A model generated the notes under the pieces. It was not told the origin of the DNA. It worked only from the letters and a program-made list of their open reading frames with translations, and did no database searches. Of a stretch of DNA of 64,000 nt, positions 1 through 10,393 are shown piece after piece (position 1 is the stretch's first letter; every line of letters begins with the position of its first letter). A program made the position numbers and the translations under genes. Source of the DNA: Megalonaias nervosa (Eukaryota > Mollusca > Bivalvia > Unionida > Unionidae); contig JAECUM010096226.1 of NCBI GenBank assembly GCA_016617855.1, forward strand, positions 1 through 64,000, given 5' to 3'.

Positions 1-393
1 ACCGACTGTCACAGGTCCTGAAATTAAGTCTGATGACAAATTTACAGAATGGACAGGAACATTAACAAAGCCGCACTCTACTCCCTGAATGAAAACACTC
101 TCATTAGAACAGGACTTCTCAGAAAAAGGCAAAGTACCTGATAATAAAAGACTCTGAGAACCTCCTGTATCTCTTAAAATTTTAATAGGGATAGGATTGG
201 CCGAATCACCCAAGAGTGATATAGAACCCTTCAACATGAGTGGTTCATAATTCTCCATAATAAAATCAGACTGGGGTTTATGAGACCCAACAAATGTATT
301 GCTTTCAATACATGACCGTGACCTTGACCTCTTAATAATAAGAGCATTTGGGATAGGTCTCTCTTGATTCTGATGCCTAAATTTCAATTTGAA
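1..393 (-). pseudogene. Gypsy linker and retropepsin, N-terminal part, cut by the window edge
   Basis: After the zinc knuckle the minus strand stays open to base 1. The translation has an Arg/Ser-rich linker and then the retropepsin flap-side start, with the catalytic triad residues D-T-G at 171-163 in the context RDTGGSQSLLLSG. Retropepsins process the Gag-Pol polyprotein. The reading frame here is one base off the upstream gag frame because of the zinc-knuckle deletion. The rest of the protease and pol lie beyond the left edge. Confidence 0.7.
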
Positions 394-1815
394 GCAATCA
401 GAAATGACGTGTCCTTTTTCTTGCAATAGGTACACATAGGAATAGACAAGGATTTTGAATCAAGTTTATCAGAAGCTTGATTTTTAGAAGTTGTACCAGA
501 TTGATTTTTAGGAGGAGTTGTATTAGGCTGGAATACCTTTCTACCAATAGACTGCTGAATGAATGATTTGCCTACAACAGGTAATTTATGAGTTAAGGAA
601 TACTCATCGGCAGCAAGAGCAGCATTTTCCAAGGTTTCAATCTTATCCTCTTCAAGATGATTCTTAATGTCATTAGGAACACAATTCTTGAACTCTTCAA
701 GTAACACAAGTTGTTCAAGACTTTTATAATCATGTTCAACTTTCTTGGCTAAGCACCATCTTTTAAATAACTGTTCTTTTTCTCTAGCAAATTCAACATA
801 AGTCTGTCCAGCTTCCTTTTTATAGTTTCTGAATTTTTGCCGATAAGCCTCAGGGACTAACACATAACCCCTTAAGATACACTCCTTAACCAAATCATAA
901 TCAGAACTCTGTTGTACTGACAGGGATGCATAAATATTTCGGGCTTTTCCGAAAAGTATACGTTGCAATAATTGAGTCCAATGCTCCCTTGGCCATTTCA
1001 AATTTTCAGCAACTTTTTCAAAATAAACGAAATATTTGTATACTTCCTTTTCACTAGAAGGGGGAACTAACTTGATATTTTTTGAAATGTCAAAACTTGA
1101 ATTTGTATGAGAAGTGGAATTGTGCTTGCCACTTGCCAGCTCAAATTCTTTCATTCTAATTTGAAATTCCCTTTCATCCTTCTCTCTTTGTAATTGTTAC
1201 TGTTTATCTTTCTCCCTCTCCTGTATCTCTCTCTCCTCTTTCTCAAATTATAATTGTTCATCTTTCTCCCTCTCCTGACTCTCTCTCTCTCTCCTACTCT
1301 TCTAATTGTAATTTTCATTTGTTCATCTTTCTCCCTCTCCTGTCTCTCTTTCTCCTTTTCTTCAAATTGTAATTATCTTTCTCCCTCTCCTGTCTCTCTC
1401 TCTCTCCTTTTCTTCAAACTGCAACTGAAATTGCTTCTCTTCAAATTGCAACTGCATTTGTTTCTCTTTTTTCTTCTTTCTGAAGCTCGAGCTTCCTTAA
1501 CTCTACTTCCATCTTATATTTCATTTTTAATTCCATTACTTTAATGTCAGTGTCTGTCATAGACTTACTGACTGATGCCAAAACACTTTTATCAAAATTA
1601 TTTTTCCCCACCAAATATTGGATCAAAATATTTTTAATTTCTTGTTTCGTTAAGGAAGATTTTGCTTCAGAAAGATCATACCTTCTGGCAAGTTCAAGCG
1701 ACTCATCTTTTTTCAGACTATCCAACTGCTCCTGAGTTGGATTAGAAAGAAAAGTTTCCACTTTTGATGACACTGTGGATGAAAGCCTGTTGTTTTCACT
1801 AAAGATTTCAAACAA
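394..1815 (-). pseudogene. Gypsy gag pseudogene (N-terminal helical part, coiled coil, SCAN-like region, zinc knuckle)
   Basis: The N-terminal part (1815-1441) is a helical segment with a pattern like LARRYDLSEAKSSLTKQEIK, common at the start of this Gag type. It runs into a charged, low-complexity coiled-coil stretch (about 1440-1160) that is frameshifted and carries at least one stop. The main part (1154-384) contains a SCAN-like helical region with motifs such as KFRNYKKEAGQTYVEF and LEQLVLLEEF. A CCHC zinc knuckle (C-x2-C-x4-H-x4-C) lies at 434-394 but is split by a one-base deletion in the A-run near 412-420. The gene is multiply broken and cannot make a full Gag. Capsid/nucleocapsid function is known for the family. 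Confidence 0.8.
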
Positions 1816-1931
1816 AATGTAAAATAGTTCTTGGGATTTAGAAACTAAGGGAATTTAAATTTCAAAAAACAATTTTCTGAAATATTTAACCAAAATTCAT
1901 ATATCCCAAGGACAAGCGCCCAATTTTCTCC

Positions 1932-2500
1932 TGTTACGTGTAAGCTCGTACAATAATAACAAGAGAAAAGAGTGAAGACAACAAGCTTTGTATATTTTAA
2001 CAAAATAATTTATTTCCCTAGAAAACAATGTAAAAATTGGAAAGCAGGACTTACGGTTTGTGAAAATAATCCAAAATTTAATCCTAAGAATGAAAAATAC
2101 AAGTCCTATCACTAAATAGTTCTATTAGAATCCAGGTTCGAATCTCGACAACGTACCAAAATGGAAGGCGATGATGTCAGATATGGTCCTTGTACAAATA
2201 TCAACAATTCCTCAACTGAATCACAGTTTATGTTTCCAAATAATTCCAGAATAAATTTCCACTTTATTTCTTTCTCCCAGAATTTATAAAACAGTACACT
2301 CATTTGGTTTTCTAGAGAATAAATTATTAAATTCCAAACACAAATGAATTTCAAAAACAATCTGGTTTCAACAATAAAATAACCTATCCGGCCTTCAAGG
2401 TATCAGGAATACAACTGAATGACAAGCGCTCAGAAAGAGTTATATATTCACCCGAATTATCATCCTGTTCTCACGAGATAGATTACATGGTCTCATAACA
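1932..2500 (-). repeat. Putative 5' LTR of the Gypsy element
   Basis: On the minus strand the segment starts TGTTATGAG and ends CGTAACA, giving the TGTTA/TAACA inverted ends expected of an LTR. A TATA-like stretch lies at about 2439-2448 and an AATAAA-type signal at about 2009-2016. About 10 bp downstream of the end is TGGGCGCTTGTCC, which resembles the tRNA-Pro-type primer site of gypsy and retroviral elements with some mismatches. Without the 3' LTR the borders cannot be confirmed. If the primer site abuts the LTR directly, the true end would be nearer 1924. Confidence 0.45.
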
Positions 2501-2839
2501 CTTGAAATACGGAATAAGAAAAATGTCATTCGTCTCGTAGGAAGAACCCCTATCTACTATCACTCTGAAATAAATATAAAAATAAAACAATGTTTATTTA
2601 GACTAGACAAAATGACCTTGGCAATAGCCAATCGTTTTCACGTAGCTCTTACACTACCGCGTACCAAGGTAAACTAAAAATATTGCCAATGTAATACGTT
2701 TTACGTCTTAGATAAAGAGAATTATTGAAAAAGAATTTCAAATCCCTGCAATAATCATTACAATAAAATGTAATGAAACAAAAATAAAATAAAAAAGAAT
2801 TTTAAAACTAACACACAAGCAATTTAATTACATATACGT
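2501..2839. other. Unassigned spacer between Gypsy LTR and Tigger relic
   Basis: AT-rich sequence with no open frame I recognise and no clear repeat. It may hold the lost 5' part of the transposase below, but nothing supports that. Confidence 0.4.
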
Positions 2840-3807
2840 AACACATGTGTTGGTGGGAAACAGCCTAAAGACTGCATCTCTGTTCTAGTCACATTGAACA
2901 TGATTGGCAATGATAAAATGCCACTTCTAGTTATTGGCAAGTCTAAGAAGCCTCACTGTTTTAAAAATGTGCACCATCTTCCTGTGGATTATTATGCAAA
3001 CACAAAAGCTTGAATGACATCAGACATTTTTATGGAGTGGATGAGGAAACTCGACAGAAAATGAAAGTGCAAGGAAGAAAAATTGCCTTGCTTGTGGATA
3101 ATTGTTCTGTGCACCGTGTGGACGATCTCCAACACGTCCAACTAATTTTTCTTCCTCCCAATACCATGTCACTCATACAGCCGATGGATCAAGGAATCAT
3201 CCAGAATCTAAAACTACATTATCGAAAACTTCTCACCCACAAAAAGCTGGCTGCGATTGATCAGCAAGAAGAATTTAAGGAAGATTTGCTTGGGGCTCTG
3301 TACAACTTGAGGAAAGCTTGGGGATTAGTGAAGCCAGAGACCATACAGAACTGCTTTATGCACGCTTTCTTTCCCGAAAACAAGGAATTTCATGGATTCT
3401 CCCCATCAGATATCCCACATAGTCTTGAAGAAGATGGCTTATACGAAGGTATTGGAATTCCGATGGATGAGTTTGTTCGGATGGCTATTGAAACAGATGA
3501 CAAGGAACAATGCCGAGCAGCTCTAGCAGATGATGACATTATTGCTGCTGTCAAAATGGATTACGTTTCAGAAGATGTCACGGAAGACAACATAATTGAT
3601 ACTGATGCTAATGATGAATCGGAAACACTACCTTTGCCATGTGTTTCATGCAGAGAGACCTTTTCAATGTGCGATGGTTTGACAAGATTTTTTGCGTAAT
3701 CAAACTCATTGGTAATATCGGAAGAAGCGCATGGTTACTTGGAAAAGATGCAACGTCTTCTCCAGAGAGAGCAACTATCAAGGTACAAACAGAAGAAGCA
3801 TGCATGA
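2840..3807 (+). pseudogene. pogo/Tigger-type DDE transposase pseudogene, 5'-truncated
   Basis: The plus strand encodes the C-terminal two thirds of a DDE_1 (pogo/Tigger/CENP-B group) transposase. Recognisable blocks are VLVTLNMIGNDKMPLLVIGK, then CFKNVHHLPVDYYANTKA, the second catalytic Asp in ALLVDNCSVH (about 3085-3114), and the third acidic residue region FLPPNTMSLIQPMDQGII (about 3151-3204). The family cuts and pastes DNA at TA sites. This copy is dead: a TGA at 3011-3013 sits where the family has Trp, a one-base frame change follows between about 3014 and 3060, and a TAA at 3697-3699 precedes about 35 further in-frame codons ending at 3805-3807. The first catalytic Asp and the DNA-binding domain are absent. 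The open part is 3010-3699. Confidence 0.88.
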
Positions 3808-4036
3808 AGTTCAGAAACACATGTACTCTCGTTATCTCCCATGCCCACTTGTTGTGCTAACAACATTTAATTTTATTGTAATTTTATGCATTGATTATGC
3901 TATAGATAATAAACTCAATTACATGTATATGTATTTGTCATTAAAATCTTTTACTGCTACATGTATTTGTATTTTCAGAAAATTCATAACTTGTTATCTC
4001 TGGGACTTATTTTAAATGTATACCACTTGAGCTGAC

Positions 4037-4063
4037 ATTCTTACAATACTGTATTGTAAGAAT
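4037..4063. repeat. Perfect 27-nt palindrome
   Basis: ATTCTTACAATAC, one central T, then its exact reverse complement. It would form a 13-bp hairpin or cruciform. It lies 230 bp downstream of the Tigger relic; whether it belongs to it is unknown. Confidence 0.75.
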
Positions 4064-5074
4064 CATTTTCTTTTAATACCTCATTAGCATGTGTCAATGT
4101 ATACAATATTATGCCTTCATTAATCATATCAGCCGCATATCTCGTTCGCTTTTATGTACTTTTCATGATGACTTCTGTAACTAAATACATGTACTGTTTA
4201 AACCAACTTGTTCACAGATTTTCATTTCCCTGTGAATAGCCCCATCCCCTTGGTAGCCTCAATAAGATGGGAACAGACTGACCAAAATCTAGGCCAATTT
4301 AAGTACATGTACTTTAAGCATGTAAATAATAACTATGCAACCATGTGCTAATGCCGACATTGAATATCGTAGTGAATGTTTTTCACATCAGGATGTGACC
4401 GATGCAATATTTTATTGTGGATTTTATTACACAAAGGTAACCAAAATGTAATTTGTCAATATACAAGTGTATTTCACACTGGTTTTGTTTTCATGTACTC
4501 AAAATTTCCATTGTTTGTTTTCTCAAAGTGTAAATGCTACTCACTGACGACAGGTCGCCCCCTACTGATGAATTTAACTTGTATCTTTTTTCAGACCCCC
4601 CACCACCACTTATCTCGACATCCGCCTATGTTGACAATATTTCCTCGGGCCTGAGGATGTTGACATAAACGGGTAGGACTGTATCACAAAAGTGTTGGAA
4701 GGTCAGAGGAGACTTACCGGTAGATTACTAATCCGTAAAGGATATCACTAGTGCAGTTCACCTGATATAAAGTTAAAAACCACCTTGCCATCGAAGAAAA
4801 CATGTTGACTCCTTTGAGTTTCACTGGATTACAAAGTACAACCAAATATGAAACATTTAAACATCAATTTAGGAAATATACCTTAATATACACCATGCAC
4901 TGCTCATCAAGCAAAAGAAGTTTAATTCGCATACTTGGAGCATTTATTGCCGATACACTCCAGTGACTGTGGAAGACAGGGTAAAACAACTGACTGATGA
5001 TTGCATTCCATTTATATAGGAAATATGCTGGGAGGGGGTGCAGTCTGAAAAGTCATTGTGACCAGGTCACTGCT

Positions 5075-5078
<4 letters not shown>

Positions 5079-5113
<35 letters not shown>
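5079..5113. repeat. (TA)n microsatellite
   Basis: About 17 uninterrupted TA units. Confidence 0.95.
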
Positions 5114-5115
<2 letters not shown>

Positions 5116-5191
5116 CTGTTTACAGAAAATGCCATGCCACCAAAATAAGCTATGTAATCTTCAAGTTATTAAGGTACTCTTTCAATTACCA

Positions 5192-5405
5192 AATATACAT
5201 ACATATAGGTCAGGTCCAAGTGCAAGCCACATATATCTATATCTGCCACCACACAATGCATTGGCAGATCTGGGTCTATTCAGTTAGTTAGGATTAATCC
5301 ATAGAACGAACAAAACTGACTCTGATCAGGCCATTCATTATGTGGTGGCAGATCAGGGTCTATGTCTTGTGCAGTTGGACCCAACTTATAAACAAGTATA
5401 TATGG
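5192..5405. mobile_element. Small TIR element, family A
   Basis: Matches seven or more other copies in the window (6618-6800, 30925-31145, 37018-37200, 46420-46620, 51760-51865, 55990-56215, 56395-56625). Shared parts are ends like TATACTCGCTTATAAGTC in inverted orientation and an internal inverted pair built on GGCAGATCTGGGTCTATG and its complement. It has no coding capacity. The family name is mine. Confidence 0.65.
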
Positions 5406-5588
5406 CAATTACAGCTCTGTTATGTTGTGTCTCCTTCCGAACAGACAGATATGCAAAATGTTTTACCATTATGCAAACAGACTGAACCCGGAGTTGGATC
5501 TAAACTTTATTGTTTGCAGACATATAGAGAAGCATAGCAATGTATTTCTCAAGGGCATACAACTCTGTACATCATACAAGTAACTTAC

Positions 5589-5754
5589 CCTTGTGTTGGA
5601 TCTATGGCTAAACTTTTTGGTCCACTGACAAAAGTAGAATTGAGTACAGCTTTGCATTTTGTGCCATCTCGGGAGCAAACAACAATCCTTTTGAAGTGTG
5701 GATCGGTCATGTACCAATTTTTGGTGACCCAGTCAAGTGTAACCTGGTCTACAG
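5589..5754 (-). CDS. LRP1: LRP1-type receptor, exon h: first YWTD propeller, second repeat
   Basis: This 166-nt exon is bounded by an acceptor (ATTCAG at 5760-5755) and donor GTAAGT (5588-5583). It takes two bases to complete a Thr codon begun in the previous exon, then encodes 54 residues: VDQVTLDWVTKNWYMTD, a dibasic strand FKRIVVCSRDGTKC, and SLAIDPTQ. The NWYMTD segment is the YWTD-type signature, and the order matches the first beta-propeller of vertebrate LRP1, where IDWLTGNFYFVDD sits at the same place. YWTD propellers release ligand at low pH and pack on the EGF modules. One sequon (NST) is present. Two bases are left over at the 3' end for the next exon, which lies beyond the left edge. 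Confidence 0.88.
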
Positions 5755-5756
5755 CT

Positions 5757-5870
5757 GAATAATAATAATAATATTAATACAATTATAATAAATAAATAAA
5801 AAATAAATAATATTACTATAAATCAAAACATCATCCACAACTATGAAAATAACAAAGCAATAACAACAAC

Positions 5871-5911
<41 letters not shown>
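5757..5911. repeat. AAT-rich microsatellites
   Basis: Runs of AAT and AAAT units start at the acceptor of the exon above and end in an (AAT)n(ATT)n self-complementary tract at about 5865-5911. Confidence 0.85.
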
Positions 5912-6079
5912 CTTTTCATAGCATACCTTTTACTTGGCAAGCAACATATGAAAACAAAATGTCACAAATTAAATAACACTACTGGATATCACATGCAAAA
6001 AATTAATGATGGAGTAGAAAACAACCCCTATACAATATTGCTAGTGCTCTGGCAGAAATGCAATAATTAATTTAAGGGA

Positions 6080-6550
6080 GTTATCACACTGGAATGAAGG
6101 TTTGACAAATGTAAGTATGGAGTCATACTGGAATGAATGTTTGACAAATTTAAGTATGGAGTCACATTGGAATGAATGTTTGACAAATTTAAGTATGGAG
6201 TCACCTTGGAATGAATGTTTGACAAATTTAAGTATGGAGTCACATTGGAATGAATGTTTGACAAATTTAAGTATGGAGTCACCTTGGAATGAATGTTTGA
6301 CAAATTTAAGTATGGAGTCACATTGGAATGAATATTTGACAAATTTAAGTATGGAGTCACATTGGAATGAATGTTTGACAAATTTAAGTATGGAGTCACA
6401 TTGGAATGAATGTTTGACAAATTTAAGTATGGAGTCACATTGGAATGAACGTTTGACAAATTTAAGTATGGAGTCACATTGGAATGAATATTTGACAAAT
6501 TTAAGTATGGAGTCACATTGGAATGAATGTCTGACAAATTTAAGTATGGA
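6080..6550. repeat. 39-bp minisatellite, about 12 copies
   Basis: The unit is TTTGACAAATTTAAGTATGGAGTCACATTGGAATGAATG written in two parts: TTTGACAAATTTAAGTATGG then AGTCACATTGGAATGAATG. Copies differ by a few substitutions (ACATTGG or ACCTTGG). As 39 is divisible by three, open frames with a 13-residue period run through both strands; I regard these as by-products of the period and not as genes. Confidence 0.95.
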
Positions 6551-6617
6551 GAGACAGAAGAAAGCCAAAAAGAAAGGCCCAATTTTATTATTTTCTGTTT
6601 TCTAGAAAAAAAAGATG

Positions 6618-6800
6618 GTTCAATAATAAATATACGAGATCCTGAACTACCAAAGGATCAAGGTCTATGTTGTTTTTTGTTCTACTCATTACTCCTACCA
6701 AACTACCCAGACCCAGATCTGCCAGTGCATGATGCGATGGCAGATATGGGTCTGTGCATTTGCAGTCAAACTTGTCTTATTATGCAAGCATATATGGTAC
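6618..6800. mobile_element. Small TIR element, family A
   Basis: Contains the family A internal motifs (AGACCCAGATCTGCCAGTGC, then GGCAGATATGGGTCTGTGC) and ends in GCATATATGGTA. Confidence 0.6.
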
Positions 6801-7005
6801 CTCGAGAAAAATAATAAATTCACAGTACTTCTGATTATCGGTTGTGTTTTAAATCACTATTTTAGAAGTAATTGTTTTAGAATGTATTATTCAGGGTAAA
6901 GTTTGTAGTGAAACAGGATTGATTATGAAATGTGAAAATGTTCTGTTAAATCAGAAAAAAATCATCATTCCAAGCCTGTTAAAAAAGCAGTATGAAGATG
7001 CTTAC

Positions 7006-7129
7006 TGCTGAGTGTAGTACTGGTATTCGATGGTAGGAGTAAATCACTTATTTGTGGAATGGCTCGCGGGTCATCCCGAATCATCATGCATGTTAAAGAA
7101 GCCTCTCCCCTCTCACCTTGGTGACCAAT
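7006..7129 (-). CDS. LRP1: LRP1-type receptor, exon g: first YWTD propeller, linker between repeats 1 and 2
   Basis: A 124-nt exon with a strong pyrimidine tract and CAG acceptor ending at 7130 and donor GTAAGC (7005-7000). It begins in frame right after the Trp that ends the previous exon and encodes IGHQGERGEASLTCMM, then a variable loop, then LLLPSNTSTTLS, leaving one base for the next exon. The same position in human LRP1 reads VHVGDS then LKCARM and a serine/threonine-rich loop, so spacing and the lone Cys agree. The phase fits both neighbours exactly (0 in, 1 out). The loop carries a sequon (NTS). The minus-strand open frame extends beyond the donor, but splicing there is required to reach the next propeller exon. 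Confidence 0.85.
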
Positions 7130-7216
7130 CTGAAAAAAGAATTTGTCAAAAATACTTAAACACGAAAATGAAACAATTTTCATGTTGTGCTAACAAGTAC
7201 ATATGTGTCTATAAGT

Positions 7217-7562
7217 GTAAAATGGCACCAGAGGATATGCTAATGAGTATGCATATATTAGTGTCTAATGACACCTGAGGAAATGCTAAGGAGTATGTAT
7301 GTATTAGTGTCTAATGACTCCCAAGGATATGCTAAGGAGTATGTATGTATTAGTGTCTAATGACTCCCAAGGATATGCTAAGGAGTATTTATGTATTAGT
7401 GTCTAAAGACTCCTGAGGATATGCGAAGGAGTATGTATGAGTTTCTCATGACTCTTAAGGATGTGCTAATGAGTATGTGTGTATTAGTGTCTAATGACTC
7501 CTGAGGATATGCTAAGGAGTATGTATTTATCAGTGTCTAAAAGCACCTGAGGATAAACTAAT
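7217..7562. repeat. 46-bp minisatellite, about 7 copies
   Basis: The unit includes GGATATGCTAAGGAGTATGT followed by ATGTATTAGTGTCTAATGAC. The array starts about 40-45 bp inside the intron that follows exon f (donor at 7602). Confidence 0.92.
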
Positions 7563-7602
7563 GGGTAGGCAAAACATAACTGATTAATCAGTTAGGACAT
7601 AC

Positions 7603-7751
7603 CCAACATATTTTATCCCCCTGATGGTCAAAAGTTAAGCTGGTTGCTTTCTGCTCCTCAATGTAGAAATGTCGTGGCAGGCTTGTTCCATTTACATACA
7701 ACTGCAGAATCTTTCCATCATTCAATAATAAGAGTCGTGCTTCCCCTGATG
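7603..7751 (-). CDS. LRP1: LRP1-type receptor, exon f: start of first YWTD propeller
   Basis: A 149-nt exon with acceptor TTCAG ending at 7752 and donor GTATGT (7602-7597). After two bases that complete an Ala codon it encodes 49 residues starting SGEARLLLLNDGKILQLYVN and ending TSLTFDHQGDKICW. This is the first strand of the six-bladed propeller: a hydrophobic L-L-L-N/A block, a charged strand, and a DF/FD-x-x-x-x-x-I-x-W turn matching LLIANSQNILATYLSG and AMDFSYANETVCW of LRP1. Sequons are NAS, spanning the exon junction, and NGT. It ends in phase 0. Confidence 0.88.
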
Positions 7752-8570
7752 CTGAATTTGTAAAAAAATTAGAAAATTATTAAATCTCATCAATCAGTCC
7801 CACAGGTATAACTCTGGATGACTCTTGTATGTCTGGTATGGTTTGTATTAGTCTTGTTACATCCTTATTCCAGGATTTTGTTTTTTTTTTTTTTTTAAAA
7901 ACTGTTATAAAATCAGCACTACTACACTTCATTAAAATTAAGGCAACAGAAATTAAATCTGCTAGGTCAGTTATATAGGTATAACTTGGGCACAATTACC
8001 TTAGATCTATGCCAAACAAGAATCTGGTAAAACAAAAATACAATGCCATTAAAACTGGATAATAAATTCATAGATGAAATATCAGCATATACAAAAATAA
8101 AAACACATAAGTCATATCTTCTCGCAAGAACAGGCATGTTTAGATATCTTAAGGACAAAATCACAGAAATAAAATGTGTTTTTTCGAATGATTTCACTAT
8201 TTCAAATGTGACTATTACCTCATAACCTTGTTCTGATTCTGATTTAGCCTTCTTGTTTCCTTATTTATTCATTAAATGACCACATTTTAATCATATGCCA
8301 TTAAATTTTGGGAATAATTATAAATATAGAAACATTAACTATAATATGAACAAACAAGGGCCTAGAATTGATCCTTGTGGCACTCCAATGGAATGATGAT
8401 GGACAAGAACCTGATGTTTCTAACATAATACAACACTGCCACATGTAATATTCACTCTATTGACTTTCATTTTGGCCAAATAGTTTGAGAAAATGAAGTT
8501 CACTTAGCCTGTTCTCAAGATGACATCTTCTGCGCCACCTCCATTGAAATATTTCATATTTTGAATACTA
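7752..8570. other. Intron sequence, no feature recognised
   Basis: AT-rich, with a T-run at about 7878-7896. Open frames here are short and overlap on both strands; none resembles a known protein. Confidence 0.5.
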
Positions 8571-10122
8571 CACCACTCCCTCGATAACTCGCGCCCTGAT
8601 AACTTGCGAACCCGCTTATAATGCGGGGTCAGGCGTGGATCCCATTTTTTAAACCAGAAAATATCCCCAAAATTGATCCCTATTTATTGAACTTGATGAA
8701 AATTGCGATCAAAATTAGTAATGGAAACTTTGATATATCGCTTGTTTTATCGTCAAAAACGGGAGATAGGACCTGAAATTTTAATCAACATTATGAAATA
8801 TCAATTTAAAAAAAAGTCATACAATTTTTTACATTTTCTTTCCAAACGGTAGTACACCACAAATTAACGATATGTAAGGAAATTTCGATCAATGAAAATG
8901 TCACTTATGCCGAGTGGTGACAGTACTTTAATAAATAAATACAAATTACATGTAAATAATTTTTTTATCAATTGACATTTATGTTCTAGTTCTATCTTTT
9001 AGTTCCTTTTAAGTGTAATCATCATAAATGCAACGAGTCCTCTTGTAATTAAACGTAAAATGTGTCAATCTATCATAACAGCTATGTCCACAAGCGTTTC
9101 TCTGAGAACCTAATTAGGTGCCAACTGTGTTTTGACAACTGACTTGCGGAAGTATTTGTTGTTTTGTTGCTCTGAATTAAAAGCTGGCCTCCATTATATT
9201 ATCACGTTAATTATGTCTTTTGAATCAAATAAAGGAGCTGGAATAAAAGAAAAGTTAAAAGGCATGAAAATCCTACAAACTTAAAATCTAGCAGCCCCGG
9301 TCGTATGTCGGGTGAACTCACTTCATTTGATCAATCACTGTTATAAATGTTATTGTGTATGTAACATAAACTACCTTTAATTAACAGACTCATTGGTAAC
9401 TGTGATCAAAGATAACCAAGCGAAATGAATACTTCATAAAATAAAGAGCTTGGTTTCACAGATACAGACCATTGTGGGCAAGCGAGTTTCAGAGAATTCT
9501 TGAACTGGCACTTGGAGATATCCTCAAAAATGATAAGAAGTTTCATTATTACTTCCAAAGAAATCATGACATCAATACTGTACTAACTGAACAATACAAA
9601 AATTGAGATTCGACATAGACGATTGTCTCACGAAATAAATTTCGCTTGTTTTTTGAAGAAAAGGAATCTTGTTTGGTGGTATATCGACAGTTAGTCTAGT
9701 TCACCGCTCTTTTGACTCCCGATTTGGCAGGATACAATTAAATACCACTCCGGGAACCAGACTCATCAAGAAAACAAAAAGCAGTGACGTAATACACAGA
9801 TGTTTTCGCGTACACGTGATGGTTGTTGAAACCAGTGGAATCTTTCACATGTTGGACATTTTGAAAAAAAAAGTTATTTAAACAGAATAACGAACAACTT
9901 TATTAGAAAAAGCACGTTATTAAAAATTATTATCAACATGACTGTAAAATAAGCATTCAGTCATTAAATGGCCAAGTTCCCTACCCCCCCCACTCCGCTG
10001 TTTTCTCGATATCTAAGCGAATTTGTTCAATTTTTGGAGGTCCCTTGGTAACTCGCGACCTCGCTTATAGTGCGGTCTATGTTTGTGGACCCCGTTGTGC
10101 GCGAGTTATCGAGGGAGAGGTG
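8571..10122. mobile_element. Tigger/pogo-like non-autonomous element, 1552 bp, with TIRs and TA duplication
   Basis: Both ends are inverted copies of CACC, then A (left) or T (right), then CTCCCTCGATAACTCGCGC: 24 bp with one mismatch. Each end is flanked by TA (8569-8570 and 10123-10124), the target duplication of the Tc1/mariner/pogo superfamily. Inside each end is a further inverted block of the type CCGC(T)TATAATGCGG and GTAACTCGCG. The interior is AT-rich; the only open frame over 60 codons (9669-9881) is not recognisable as transposase. It lies in the intron between the EGF-2 exon and exon f. The TIR resembles the degenerate family B ends elsewhere in the window. Confidence 0.88.
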
Positions 10123-10393
10123 TATATACTTTTGTGTCATTTAAATGATTATTTTTGTCTGCAATTATGTTTTACAGTGCAAGATTCCCCTCTGAAAATA
10201 CACACAAAGCCTGAAGGAGTGAGTCAAATTAAATGCATTGGATGCAAAAACACTGTCATACAATAATTATGCTTATTAAGATTTCAAACATTTTCATTAA
10301 TTTAAATGAATATTTTGGGGTTTTGTATACATTATTTGGATCAAAGGTTTCATAAAACAGTAGACAGCTGGAGTTTTGTGCTAATGGTCGATG

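Larger units (their letters stand above)
1..2500 (-). mobile_element. Decayed Ty3/Gypsy LTR retrotransposon, 5' part
   Basis: Reading on the minus strand, an LTR-like segment (2500-1932) is followed by a primer-binding-site-like sequence (about 1922-1910), a broken gag (1815 to about 394) and the start of a retropepsin with its D-T-G at 171-163. The element runs off the left edge, so reverse transcriptase, RNase H, integrase and the 3' LTR are not seen. The order LTR, gag, zinc knuckle, protease and the SCAN-like gag segment point to a Gmr1-like Gypsy lineage; this lineage call is an inference from memory of the family. Frameshifts and stops in gag make this copy inactive. Confidence 0.8.
3808..5190. 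other. No gene seen; palindrome and unassigned AT-rich DNA
   Basis: I checked this stretch on the minus strand for the next LRP exon and found none with fitting frame and splice sites. It carries the 4037-4063 palindrome and a (TA)n run; the rest is unassigned. Confidence 0.5.

Noticed and set aside
4718..4761. Possible next LRP exon on the minus strand, with an AG acceptor and a GTAAGT donor
   Set aside because: Given the two bases left by exon h, its frame meets a stop at the second codon, and the translation is not propeller-like.
6080..6550. CRISPR-like direct repeats
   Set aside because: Units are contiguous without unique spacers, and the DNA is animal; these are minisatellites.
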